Positions 41,797 through 50,632 of a DNA stretch of 64,000 bases are shown in pieces. The notes under the pieces are model-generated. The model searched no databases, was not told the DNA's origin, and saw only the letters and a list, made by a program, of their open reading frames with translations. Numbering within the stretch: position 1 is the first letter of the stretch; every line of letters begins with the position of its first letter. Origin of the DNA: UBA1952 sp965246905 (GTDB taxonomy: Bacteria > Bacteroidota > Bacteroidia > Chitinophagales > Chitinophagaceae). The position numbers and the translations under genes were made by a program. The stretch lies in the NCBI GenBank assembly GCA_965246905.1, contig CBDFFZ010000002.1, positions 1-64,000 of the forward strand. The letters are read 5' to 3'.

Positions 41797-43890
41797 ATGT
41801 ACACCCCCGAACAGGAAAAGCAATATTACCAGACATCCAAAACTCTGCTGGCAGCCACCACCGATGAAGCCCCACAAATCGAGCCCTTACGCAGCATCAT
41901 CAACTGGGCCGACTGGAAATACTACGTGCAAAGCGAATCTGCCTTAGCCGATGCCGAATATGATGCGCTCTATAAAAAGCTCGTCCGCCTCGAAGGGCAA
42001 TACCCGGAAGAAGCAACCGCAGATTCTCCCACGCAACGCGTAGCCCGCGGCCTCAGCGAAAAGTTCCCGAGCGTAAGCCACCTCGTGCCCATGCTCTCGT
42101 TGGATAATACCTACAATGCCGATGACCTTAATGATTGGGACCGCAAAGTGCGCGAAGGTGCTGCCGGTGAGCCCATCCAGTATTGCGTAGAGCCCAAGTA
42201 CGATGGCGCAAGCATCTCCCTCATCTACGAAGGCAACGGCTTCACGCGCGGCGCTACCCGCGGCGATGGCGTGATGGGCGAGGAGATCACGCCTAATGTC
42301 CGGCAGATAAAATCCATTCCGCTTACTGCGCCGTTTTTAAAAGAAGGCATTGATACTATTGAGATCCGCGGCGAGGTAGTCATCCATAAAGAAACCTTTG
42401 CTGCCTTCAATGCACAGCGCACTGCAGAAGGCCTTTCGCCGCTTGCCAACCCGCGCAATGCAGCCTCCGGCACGCTCAGAATGCTCGACCCGCGCGAGGT
42501 AAGCAAGCGCCGCCTCACCGCTATTCTTTACAATATCTCCTATGCGCATCCTGCAAAAGAAAGCGCCCCGCCCAAAGCGCTCGATACGCATTATGATTCG
42601 CTGCAATGGCTCTACAGCCTCGGCTTTCCCACACCGGCAAAAGAGCTGCGCCTGTTCACCAATATAGAAGATGTGATTGCCCATTGCGCAGCATTCGAAA
42701 AGCGCCGCGATGAGCTTCCGTTCGAGATAGATGGCGTGGTAATAAAAGTAAACTCCCTTGCCCTCCAGGATAAGCTGGGTATGACTTCGCACCATCCGCG
42801 CTGGGCCGTGGCCTATAAGTTCAGCGCAAGGCAGGCTACCACAAAGCTGCTGCGTATAGAGTACCAGGTAGGCCGTACGGGCAGCATCACGCCGGTGGCT
42901 AAAACCGAGCCTGTTGCCCTGGGCGGCGTTACGATCTCCTCGCTTTCGTTATTCAATGAGGATATCATCCGCGAGAAGGATGTGCGCATTGGCGATACGG
43001 TGCTTATCGAGCGCGCCGGCGATGTGATTCCCTATGTGGTAAAGCCGCTTACGGGGCTGCGCGATGGCAGCGAAGAGCAAATCGTTTTCCCGAAGGATTG
43101 CCCTGTTTGCAGTGAGCCTTTGGAGCGCCCGCAGGATGAGGCCGTCTGGCGCTGCATCAATGTATCCTGCCCGGCGCAGGTAGTAGAACGTATGATCCAT
43201 TTTGGCTCTAAGGATGCCATGGATATCCGCAGCCTCGGCGACGCCAATGTGCGCAAGTTCTGGGAGCTCGGCCTCCTGCCCGATATTCCCGGCATCTATA
43301 AAATAGACTGGAGCAAAGCAGGCGCGCTCGAGGGCTTCGGTGCAAAGTCGGTAACCAACCTGCAGGCAGCCATTGAAAAATCAAAAACGCAGCCGCTATC
43401 AAGATTAATTTTCGGGCTGGGCATCCGCCATGTTGGTGAGACAACGGCAAAAACGCTGGCTAATGCCGTAACCCACCTCACCGATCTCTATGAGTGGACG
43501 GCAGAGCAGTTCATCACCCTCGAAGATATCGGCCCGAAGGTTGCCGCATCGGTAGTGCATTTCTTCCATAGTCCCGAAAACCGCCACATGCTTGCCGAGC
43601 TCGAAGCACTTGGATTAAACCTGCGCAATGAGCATAAAGCAGTAGCCGCAGACGGCCTTTTCACCGGAAAAACATTTCTTTTTACCGGCACGCTGAGCCA
43701 GCTGAAGCGCAGCGATGCAGAGGCAATTGCGGAGGCAAATGGCGGCACTATATTAAGCGGTGTAAGCAGTAAGCTGAATTATCTTGTGGTAGGCGAAGAT
43801 GCTGGCTCAAAGCTGGAAAAAGCCAAGAAGCTGGGTACAGTCGCGGTATTAAACGAAGAGGACTTTCTAAAGATGATCGAAGAGGCGTAA
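41797..43890 (+). CDS. ligA: NAD-dependent DNA ligase
   Basis: This enzyme seals nicks during replication and repair using NAD+. At 697 residues it has family length. In order: domain Ia (start MYTPEQEKQYYQTSKTL), the adenylation domain with catalytic Lys in YCVEPKYDGASIS, OB fold, the four-cysteine zinc finger (CPVCSEP and CINVSCPAQ), HhH repeats and a C-terminal BRCT domain (LFTGKTFLFTGTLSQLKRSD). ATG 41797 is used; upstream codons in the open frame read through the REP element. It is convergent with the DUF3999 gene across a repeat-rich gap. Confidence 0.97.
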   Translation: MYTPEQEKQYYQTSKTLLAATTDEAPQIEPLRSIINWADWKYYVQSESALADAEYDALYKKLVRLEGQYPEEATADSPTQRVARGLSEKFPSVSHLVPMLSLDNTYNADDLNDWDRKVREGAAGEPIQYCVEPKYDGASISLIYEGNGFTRGATRGDGVMGEEITPNVRQIKSIPLTAPFLKEGIDTIEIRGEVVIHKETFAAFNAQRTAEGLSPLANPRNAASGTLRMLDPREVSKRRLTAILYNISYAHPAKESAPPKALDTHYDSLQWLYSLGFPTPAKELRLFTNIEDVIAHCAAFEKRRDELPFEIDGVVIKVNSLALQDKLGMTSHHPRWAVAYKFSARQATTKLLRIEYQVGRTGSITPVAKTEPVALGGVTISSLSLFNEDIIREKDVRIGDTVLIERAGDVIPYVVKPLTGLRDGSEEQIVFPKDCPVCSEPLERPQDEAVWRCINVSCPAQVVERMIHFGSKDAMDIRSLGDANVRKFWELGLLPDIPGIYKIDWSKAGALEGFGAKSVTNLQAAIEKSKTQPLSRLIFGLGIRHVGETTAKTLANAVTHLTDLYEWTAEQFITLEDIGPKVAASVVHFFHSPENRHMLAELEALGLNLRNEHKAVAADGLFTGKTFLFTGTLSQLKRSDAEAIAEANGGTILSGVSSKLNYLVVGEDAGSKLEKAKKLGTVAVLNEEDFLKMIEEA

Positions 43891-43961
43891 GCGGGCGGTG
43901 TAAATGCAGCCTGCATCGGCCTGTCGCATTCTGCTGTTTTCTGCCAAGACATTGTTATCCC

Positions 43962-44200
43962 CCGCAGGGATCTTTAGTACCCAAAGCTTACCGAAAGATC
44001 CCTGCGGGATGACAAATTTGGAGTATTAGCACAGTTGATGAAGCCTCACAAAACATAAGCCACATAAACTTTGTCATCCCGCAGGAATCCTTCAGTAAGC
44101 AGCTGTGTTAAAGATCCCTGCGGGATGACAAAGTTGGAGTATTAACACAGTTGATAAAGCCTCATAAATCATAAGCCACCTAAACTTTTGTCCTCCCGCA
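43962..44200. repeat. GATCCCTGCGGGATGACAAAG family, 116-bp tandem duplication
   Basis: Copies at 43994 and 44110 are direct, 116 nt apart, and share flanks GGAGTATTA(G/A)CACAGTTGAT(G/A)AAGCCTCA. Inverted partial copies lie at about 43962-43976, 44068-44095 and 44185-44200. Together they form alternating hairpins. The flanking sequence shared with 33120-33170 shows that more than the palindrome is mobile or conserved. Confidence 0.78.
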
Positions 44201-44303
44201 GTAGCGAAACCATTATAAATTCTGTAAACCACAGCGCTTGCAGCCTGCGGGCACCATTGCATTACCGGCACCATCATTATCCGCCGGCAAGGCTTATTGA
44301 TGA

Positions 44304-44471
44304 CATTGCAAGAGCCATTAATATGTATGCAATCCTCATTTAATGCACTGCAAGAGCCATTTGCATGTAGGCAATCATCATTTAATGTGCAGCAAGAGTC
44401 ATTCACATAGATGCAATTATCATTTAATGAGCTGCAAAAGCCCTTTGCGGCGCTACAAAGGGCTTTTGCAG
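44304..44471. repeat. 21-bp tandem array, eight units, ending in a hairpin
   Basis: Contiguous 21-nt units start at 44304, 44325, 44346, 44367, 44388, 44409, 44430 and 44451. Units alternate between a CACTGCAAGAGCCATTTGCAT type and a GTAGGCAATCATCATTTAATG type, giving a 42-bp higher period. The last two units (44430-44450 and 44451-44471) are nearly reverse complements and form a 16-bp perfect stem (44432-44447 / 44456-44471). Degenerate units may extend left to about 44262. On the minus strand it reads as seven-residue repeats such as LNEDCIH and INGSCNV. Confidence 0.85.
44432..44471. terminator. 16-bp hairpin, probable bidirectional terminator
   Basis: CTGCAAAAGCCCTTTG / CAAAGGGCTTTTGCAG pair perfectly around an 8-nt loop. 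It lies between the convergent ends of ligA and the DUF3999 gene. The T-tracts are inside the arms, so termination is plausible but not certain. Confidence 0.55.
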
Positions 44472-44483
44472 TTCAACCCTCGT

Positions 44484-44528
44484 CCGCGTTTGCAACGCGG
44501 ATGCACCCGGCAAGGCGTTTGCAACGCC
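44484..44528. repeat. Two tandem GCGTTTGCAACGC hairpins
   Basis: CCGCGTTTGCAACGCGG (44484-44500) and GGCGTTTGCAACGCC (44514-44528) share a GCGTT-TGC-AACGC core in the same orientation, 13 nt apart. They lie 12 nt downstream of the DUF3999 gene on the minus strand and look like REP-type elements. Confidence 0.6.
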
Positions 44529-44539
44529 GGTAAAAGGCA

Positions 44540-45757
44540 CTAAGCTTCGCGCTTATCCATTTGCCGCACCATCTTCAAAGTAATATATAGCAACCCGCCC
44601 AGAAGTACAGCAAGCACAGGCCAGATCATCCAATGCTTGAAGGGGGATTGCGGCGCAGCAGCTACAGCAGTAACATTTATAGCCGATATTGCACCCGTGC
44701 CCAGCGCCGGAATGCTGCGCCCGATGCTGTCCTTAAAAAAGCCAAGATCATACACGGGCGCCTGCGCCAGCGAATCGCCGAATGTAAGCCGGTAGGCTTT
44801 TCCTTTTTCAAGCCAGGCAATCACCGCCCGCTGTTCCTGAAATGCGCGGATGCCTGCAATCTTTAAGGGTGGATTATCGTCGTTATTGATCACCAGATAC
44901 AGATCGGCAGCCTTTAAGCCTAAATAAATTGTTTGCGCACCGGAAGAAAGAACGGCAGTTGGCAGATGGCTCATATCATAGTAGCCGTCGCCCGAAGAAA
45001 AAGTACCCCCACGGTGAAAATATTTAGGGCCGCGTACGTCCAGCTCAATTTTATCTACATAGTAAGGCTGCGCAAAATGAAAGTGGATATAGCTTTTCTT
45101 ATCAGCGCTGTCCTTTTGGGTGATGCCTGGTCCGGGTACCGGCAGATAGGCAATAACCCCTTCACGACTGCCATTAGAATTTGCACCGAGCACTTTTACC
45201 GGCAGCTTTCCACGGCCAATAAAAGTGATGCGCAGATAGCGGTAATTCACCGCAGGAAAAGAAATACGCCCGGTAAATTTTCCGCTACTGCCGTCCAGTA
45301 CATCCCAGTAAAAATCTTCGCGCACCGCATACCATCTCTGCTTATCATCGCTGCCGCTGAGGGTCAGGGCACGTGTAGCTTCCGTATTTCTTATATCAAG
45401 ATCAAGCTTATCGAAGCTGTAGCGCGCAGTGTTCTCAATGGTTACATACGTTTGCCGCTCCGTATCCAGCGCTTCTTCAACTACCGGGAAGGAGATGCTG
45501 GTTTGCTGTGCCGGCTCGCGGGTATCCGGCACATAGGGCACCTGTGCTTTCTGATCATCCAGTATGCGCAGATCCTGCGGCCAGTGATAGCTGCGGCCGC
45601 CAATCTCCGGCATAATCCCGATCTTATAAAAACCATCAGCAGGCACCGCATTCAGCGGCGCTTCGTAGCGTGGCTGCGCGCTGCACTTTACAACAGCGAG
45701 CAGCAACATTAGCCGTAAGGCAAACTTACTCTTCCGTCTTCCGCTCATCTTCAACAA
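44540..45757 (-). CDS. DUF3999 domain-containing membrane protein
   Basis: A protein of 405 residues with a signal peptide (RRKSKFALRLMLLLAVVKCSAQ), a large periplasmic beta-rich region (two discoidin-like halves, YVTIENTARYSFDKLDLDI and FAQPYYVDKIELDVRGPK) and one C-terminal transmembrane helix (HWMIWPVLAVLLGGLLYITL). It overlaps the DUF2339 stop by about 23-32 nt depending on which of two nearby Met codons is used. DUF2339-DUF3999 pairs are common in bacteria, so the two products probably act together in the envelope. Function unknown. Confidence 0.83.
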   Translation of the reverse strand: MLKMSGRRKSKFALRLMLLLAVVKCSAQPRYEAPLNAVPADGFYKIGIMPEIGGRSYHWPQDLRILDDQKAQVPYVPDTREPAQQTSISFPVVEEALDTERQTYVTIENTARYSFDKLDLDIRNTEATRALTLSGSDDKQRWYAVREDFYWDVLDGSSGKFTGRISFPAVNYRYLRITFIGRGKLPVKVLGANSNGSREGVIAYLPVPGPGITQKDSADKKSYIHFHFAQPYYVDKIELDVRGPKYFHRGGTFSSGDGYYDMSHLPTAVLSSGAQTIYLGLKAADLYLVINNDDNPPLKIAGIRAFQEQRAVIAWLEKGKAYRLTFGDSLAQAPVYDLGFFKDSIGRSIPALGTGAISAINVTAVAAAPQSPFKHWMIWPVLAVLLGGLLYITLKMVRQMDKREA

Positions 45758-48161
45758 TAATTTTTTTGAGGCGCTGATACATAAACGATACTACCAGCAG
45801 CAGTACGCCGAGGCAGAAGAATGCCGCGATTTTGCCCGCCACCGGTATGTTCTGAATATCAAAAATAAACAGCTTGACCAGCGTAATGGAGAACAGTGTA
45901 AGCGAGATAATACGCAGCGGACGGTACTTGTGCTTCATGCCCAGCCACATAAAGGCAAATGAGCAAAGTCCCCAGATGATGGGCAATCCTGCCCGGATGA
46001 ATACATGGTGAATGCTGTATAGCGAGGCTGCATTTTTATAGAATAGCTGCGTCATCAGCAGGTGCAGCTCCACACTTACAAAGGTTACCGTGATCGCCGC
46101 CGCTGCCCAGGTGGCAATCGTTACAATTCCTGCCTCCGGCGCGTTAAGTTGGCGCAGCTCCCGGATGGCGCGGTAGAGGATAATGCCTGCCAGCGCAGCC
46201 CCGATCCAGTGCACGATAAAGTAGCTGCCCCTCTTCATCCCGAGCAGGTTTTCCAGGATATCAAATTGCACCGGTGAGGCAATAAGGTATACCAGGATCA
46301 TCAGCGGAAGCAATGCCAGCCATATTTTCCGGTTGATGGCCTCCAGCTTTTGCCTGCGGGAAAGCGCATACAGCACCAGCACAAAAGCATAAGCGTAAGC
46401 CAGGGTATAGAGCAGCTTCAGATCGCTGCCGGGGTAGCGGGCCGCAAACTGAACGCTGATCTCTAAAGCGCCTGCCAGGTACAAGAGCACAATGGATGCT
46501 GCAAGGAATAGCTGCCGTGGCAGCGAAAGCGGATCTTTCTCTTCCCTCAGCATTGCTTTCCGGTGCAGGAAATACAGGAGGTAAGAGGCAATCGCCGCAA
46601 AAAGGGTAGTGATGAAGCCGCTGTTGAAGATCACAGTAAGGCGCGCTCCTCCATTGCTGTAAACATCCCAGTCCATCAGCAGGGAGATAAGCATCAGCAC
46701 CCAGACCACATGCGCGGTAAGGTGCGTAAGCGGGATGCGCGAGCGCTGATAAAGCCAGTACAGCAGCACACACTCCGATGCCCAGAACAGCGTAATGAAA
46801 TGCCCGTGGAGCTGTAGTGGTATCGTAAGGGAAATAAACGTGAGCGTGATGCCGATAAGCAGGTAAAGCACATTCTTATCCACGTATTTATTGCGGTAAA
46901 GAAAAAAGCAAAGGAGTAGATTGAATGCGCCCATGGCTCCGGAGAAAAGTCCGATAAAGTGATCGGCCTTCATGGCATAGATCATATAGATGCCGGCGCC
47001 GAAATAGAGCGAGGTGTTGGCGAGGATAATACCGAAATCCGATGCGATGAACTTCTTCTGCTGCTTTACGTTGTGCGCAATATTGATAGCGAGAAAGAGC
47101 AGGTAAAAGAGCGTAGCGAAAAGGAAGCCGTTGCGGTAAGTGCCCGTAGGTACATTGTAAGCAAGCGTGCCCAGCCATGCGCCAAAAAGAATGACGGTAA
47201 AGATGAATGCGAGCAGGTTGAGAATACGCCACGATTTGCGGTAGGCGATCACCAGCAGACCGGCATTCAGAAGGAGCAGGTAAGTGAATAAGGCTACATA
47301 ATTGCCACTGCCGTTGCTCACAATAAAGGGAACACTGAATCCGCCAATAAGTGCAATAACCGCAACTTCCTGCCGGTCGTACAGCATAGAAAGCACTACG
47401 GCAAAAGCAGTGATCACCACCATAATGCCAAACGATACCGACTGCGAGAACATATGGTATTGCTGGTAAGCCAGCCCGATGGTAAAGTAAAATACCGCAA
47501 GCCCGCCGCCAATCAGTACGGAGCTGAATGCAGCGTAGGATGCGCGAAGCCGATGCGCAATAGCCACCAGGATACCGCCACAAAGCAACCCGATACCTAC
47601 ACGGCCTGCCTCACCAATCCAGCCGGTATCGATGGCATATTTTACAAAGAAGGCAATGGCAATAACAAGGATCGCGATACCGATCTTGCTCACCAGGTTT
47701 TCACCAATGAATTTCTCCAGGTCGGGATTGCGCTCGAAGAATCCCGGGCGTGGCGGCGGTGGCGGCACTACCGGTGGCGGCAACTTCGGCGGTACCGGCT
47801 GCGTAATTATTTCTGTAGGATCGGCTACCGGCTTAAGCTGGGTAACAGCAGGAATTTCCATTGGCTGCGGCAATACAGGCAATGGCTGCGGTTGTGCCGT
47901 TGGCGTGCTTTCTGGGATGATGGAAGGCGTTGCATCCGGGCTTTTTGGCGCCCATTGCTCAAAAGGTAATGATTCAGATTCAGGCTTTATGATCTTTGCC
48001 TGAGGCGGTGGCTGCGTGCCAATTTCACTTAGTTTTTTGAGGCGGCTATTTAATGCCTCAAGCTCTGCGGCAATTGCATCGATGCGGTTTACAAGGCTGC
48101 TTTTCAGCGATACCAGCATCAGGATTACAACGATAAGAATAACAATAACAACGGCTTCCAT
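45726..48161 (-). CDS. DUF2339 polytopic membrane protein
   Basis: A very hydrophobic protein of 811 residues. It begins with one helix (MEAVVIVILIVVILMLVSLK), then a short coiled coil (RIDAIAAELEALNSRLKKLSE) and a proline-rich cytoplasmic linker (PVPPKLPPPVVPPPPPRPGF). About 20 or more further membrane helices follow, starting after ENLVSKIGIAILVIAIAFFV, the hallmark of DUF2339. ATG 48161 is chosen because the 50 upstream residues of the open frame overlap the aminotransferase gene. It is translationally coupled to DUF3999. The family is unassigned. Confidence 0.88.
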   Translation of the reverse strand: MEAVVIVILIVVILMLVSLKSSLVNRIDAIAAELEALNSRLKKLSEIGTQPPPQAKIIKPESESLPFEQWAPKSPDATPSIIPESTPTAQPQPLPVLPQPMEIPAVTQLKPVADPTEIITQPVPPKLPPPVVPPPPPRPGFFERNPDLEKFIGENLVSKIGIAILVIAIAFFVKYAIDTGWIGEAGRVGIGLLCGGILVAIAHRLRASYAAFSSVLIGGGLAVFYFTIGLAYQQYHMFSQSVSFGIMVVITAFAVVLSMLYDRQEVAVIALIGGFSVPFIVSNGSGNYVALFTYLLLLNAGLLVIAYRKSWRILNLLAFIFTVILFGAWLGTLAYNVPTGTYRNGFLFATLFYLLFLAINIAHNVKQQKKFIASDFGIILANTSLYFGAGIYMIYAMKADHFIGLFSGAMGAFNLLLCFFLYRNKYVDKNVLYLLIGITLTFISLTIPLQLHGHFITLFWASECVLLYWLYQRSRIPLTHLTAHVVWVLMLISLLMDWDVYSNGGARLTVIFNSGFITTLFAAIASYLLYFLHRKAMLREEKDPLSLPRQLFLAASIVLLYLAGALEISVQFAARYPGSDLKLLYTLAYAYAFVLVLYALSRRQKLEAINRKIWLALLPLMILVYLIASPVQFDILENLLGMKRGSYFIVHWIGAALAGIILYRAIRELRQLNAPEAGIVTIATWAAAAITVTFVSVELHLLMTQLFYKNAASLYSIHHVFIRAGLPIIWGLCSFAFMWLGMKHKYRPLRIISLTLFSITLVKLFIFDIQNIPVAGKIAAFFCLGVLLLVVSFMYQRLKKIIVEDERKTEE

Positions 48162-48247
48162 AAAGGGGGCAAATAGAATTAAGGGTGGTGCAATATACAC
48201 TAACGCATACAGCGTTGCACCTGCTTCTATGCCCGCATTCCCAAAAT

Positions 48248-49399
48248 TCAGGATAGCCCGGCGAGCCGCTTCACGGCGGCTGCAAGGGTTTCTTCCCGCT
48301 TCGCGAAGCAAAACCTGAGGAGCTTTTCATCCTGCTTATTACTATAAAATGCACTCACAGGTATTGCCGCTACGCCATGCTCTTTGGTGAGCCATTCGGC
48401 TGCCTGCAGATCGGGCAGATCACTGATGCCTTCATAGCTTGCCAGTTGAAAATAGCTTCCCGCGGCTGGAGCATAAACTTTAAAGGGAGTATCGCGCAGC
48501 AGACTTAAAAAATAATCGCGCTTGCCCTGCAGCAGCTTTGCGGCATCGGGCCGGGAAGGCAATTGAAGATAGGCCGCCAGCCCTGCCTGCGCCGGTGTAT
48601 GCACAGAGAATGCAAGATACTGATGCAGCCTTCGGAAAGCTGTTGTAATGGCAGGCGGCGCAATGCAATATCCGATCTTCCAGCCGGTATTATGAAAAGC
48701 CTTGCCAAAGGAAAAAAGGGCGAAGCTCCGCTGCCTCAGCTCGTCATGCTCCAACACGCTGCAATGCTTTCCGCCATCGTACACGAGCTGCTCATACACC
48801 TCATCAGAGAGGATAAAAATTTGAGTATCGCGTATAATTGCTGCAAGATTATCCCAGTCTTCTTTGCTCCATACCGCACCTGTTGGATTATGCGGCGTAT
48901 TTACAATGATGGCTTTTGTTTTTGCAGTAATGGCTTCCCGGAGCTTTTGCAAGGATACCTTAAAGTCTGGAGCATCCAATATTACGGGCACAGCAACAGC
49001 GCCGTTCATTTCTATATTGGGGATGTAGCTGTCATAAGCAGGCTCCAGCACAATTACCTCATCGCCTTTTTCGAGGACAGTGGTCAACGCTGTATAGATA
49101 GCATAGGTGGCGCCCGGCGTAATGGTAATTTCTGTTTCGGGATCAATATGCAGACTGTAGCGCTGTGCAAAATCCAGCGTTATAGCGGTTCGCAATTGCG
49201 GCAATCCCGGCATAGGCGCATATTGGTTATGGCCTTGCTGCATGGCATCGGCCACAAGCTGAATAAGCTGATCATCGATAGGGAAATCAGGAAAGCCCTG
49301 TGAGAGGTTGATGGCGCCGTATTCATTAGCCATGGCACTCATTACCGAAAAGATAGTGTTGCCTGTAGCGCTGTGCTTTTGCGGGATATTCATAGTCAT
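48248..49399 (-). CDS. Methionine-type aminotransferase (class I/II)
   Basis: A PLP enzyme of 383 residues. The Schiff-base lysine is in LFSFGKAFHNTGWKIGY, the cofactor Asn-Pro-Thr-Gly in VNTPHNPTGAVW, and FILSDEVYEQLVYD precedes it. The start (NLSQGFPDFP) is that of the methionine/kynurenine aminotransferase group (E. coli YbdL-like). It may close the methionine salvage cycle by using 4-methylthio-2-oxobutanoate; specificity is inferred. The gene begins 18 nt after the NDP-mannose pyrophosphorylase gene and precedes DUF2339 by 86 nt, so these genes are likely co-transcribed. Confidence 0.88.
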   Translation of the reverse strand: MTMNIPQKHSATGNTIFSVMSAMANEYGAINLSQGFPDFPIDDQLIQLVADAMQQGHNQYAPMPGLPQLRTAITLDFAQRYSLHIDPETEITITPGATYAIYTALTTVLEKGDEVIVLEPAYDSYIPNIEMNGAVAVPVILDAPDFKVSLQKLREAITAKTKAIIVNTPHNPTGAVWSKEDWDNLAAIIRDTQIFILSDEVYEQLVYDGGKHCSVLEHDELRQRSFALFSFGKAFHNTGWKIGYCIAPPAITTAFRRLHQYLAFSVHTPAQAGLAAYLQLPSRPDAAKLLQGKRDYFLSLLRDTPFKVYAPAAGSYFQLASYEGISDLPDLQAAEWLTKEHGVAAIPVSAFYSNKQDEKLLRFCFAKREETLAAAVKRLAGLS

Positions 49400-49417
49400 T
49401 CATTTAAATGCTTTCAC

Positions 49418-50506
49418 CTACAAAAACTTTTCTCCCTTATTGCGCTTTACCTCTGCTACATATTCCTTAATCTGCTGCTCCCTTGTACGTTCGCAGATCA
49501 GCAGCACATCCGGCGTATCTATTACAATGAATTGCTCGAGTCCCTGCACTACAATCAGCTTTTCATCGGGCCCTTTTATCATGCATTCATTCGCATCGAT
49601 CACCATTACATTCTTGCCATGCACCGCATTACCGAGATAATCCTTTTCAGAATTATCATACGCGCTCTCCCAGGTTCCCAAATCGCACCAGCCGAAATAG
49701 GAAGGGATTACGTACACGTTTTTCGCCTTTTCCATGATGCCGTAATCAATTGATATATTGGTGCATTGCGCATACAGCTCACTGATCATAGCGGCCTCCC
49801 GGGGCGTATTGTACACATCGGTTGCCTGAAGAAATACTTCATGGATCTCGGGCAGGTATTTCTCCAATGCTTCCATAATGGTCTGCACATTCCAGATAAA
49901 TAATCCGGAGTTCCAGAGGAAATCGCCGCTCTTTAAAAACGTGCGGGCCAGCTCTAAGGATGGCTTTTCGGTAAACGTTCTTACCCGGTACACTTTATCC
50001 AGCTCTTCATCCGTATCGTATTGAATGTAGCCATAGCCCGTATCGGGGCGGGTAGGTTTAATGCCCATCGTGAGGAGTGCGGGATGGTGGGCTACAAAAT
50101 CCAGCGCATCGTAGGTGGTACGCTCAAAGGCACGCTCATCCATGATCAGGTGATCGGCCGGGCTCATTATGATATTGGCGTTAGGATTCAGCGCCATAAT
50201 TTTATGGGCAAAATAAGCGGCGCAGGGAGCTGTATTCTTCCGGGAAGGCTCAGAGATGATATTCTCATCGCGTATCTCCGGTATCTGCTCTTTAAGAATG
50301 GTAATGTACTGCTGGTTGGTGATAAAATAGATATTCTCTTTCGGGCAGATGTCCTTGAAGCGGTGGTAGGTCCATTGAATGAGCGAGCGGCCGGTACCGA
50401 GCAGGTCATGGAATTGCTTGGGGTAAGAAGTGCGGCTCACCGGCCAGAAGCGGCTGCCAATGCCGCCGGCCATAATAGCTACATAATTATTCTGAATCGA
50501 AGACAT
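49418..50506 (-). CDS. manC: Mannose-1-phosphate guanylyltransferase
   Basis: A nucleotidyltransferase of 362 residues that makes GDP-mannose for glycan synthesis. The signature AGGIGSRFWPVSRTSYPKQF and the FTEKP motif (VRTFTEKPSLELA) are clear, with SPADHLI and GWCDLGTWESAYD typical of the single-domain type. There is no C-terminal phosphomannose isomerase domain. ATG 50506 (MSSIQNNYVAIMAGG) is used; 26 hydrophobic upstream residues in the open frame do not fit the family. A near-consensus -7 box TACCTTTT (plus 50513-50520) is 6 nt before it. Confidence 0.92.
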   Translation of the reverse strand: MSSIQNNYVAIMAGGIGSRFWPVSRTSYPKQFHDLLGTGRSLIQWTYHRFKDICPKENIYFITNQQYITILKEQIPEIRDENIISEPSRKNTAPCAAYFAHKIMALNPNANIIMSPADHLIMDERAFERTTYDALDFVAHHPALLTMGIKPTRPDTGYGYIQYDTDEELDKVYRVRTFTEKPSLELARTFLKSGDFLWNSGLFIWNVQTIMEALEKYLPEIHEVFLQATDVYNTPREAAMISELYAQCTNISIDYGIMEKAKNVYVIPSYFGWCDLGTWESAYDNSEKDYLGNAVHGKNVMVIDANECMIKGPDEKLIVVQGLEQFIVIDTPDVLLICERTREQQIKEYVAEVKRNKGEKFL

Positions 50507-50632
50507 GGCGGGAAAAGGTAAAAGTAAAAAGGCAAAAAGTAAAAACGCGACAGACGGATGTAAAAAGAAAGGCAGCAACTTCAATAAGCTACTGCCTTTC
50601 CCGGCATTATTAATCTAAAAAATATTCTTTCA

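Larger units (their letters stand above)
43891..44539. other. Repeat-rich convergent intergenic region
   Basis: These 649 bases carry a two-unit 116-bp repeat built on the GATCCCTGCGGGATGACAAAG palindrome, an eight-unit 21-bp array ending in a strong hairpin, and two tandem GC hairpins. I see no conserved gene; a minus-strand frame of 104 residues is explained by the 21-bp array. Confidence 0.65.
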
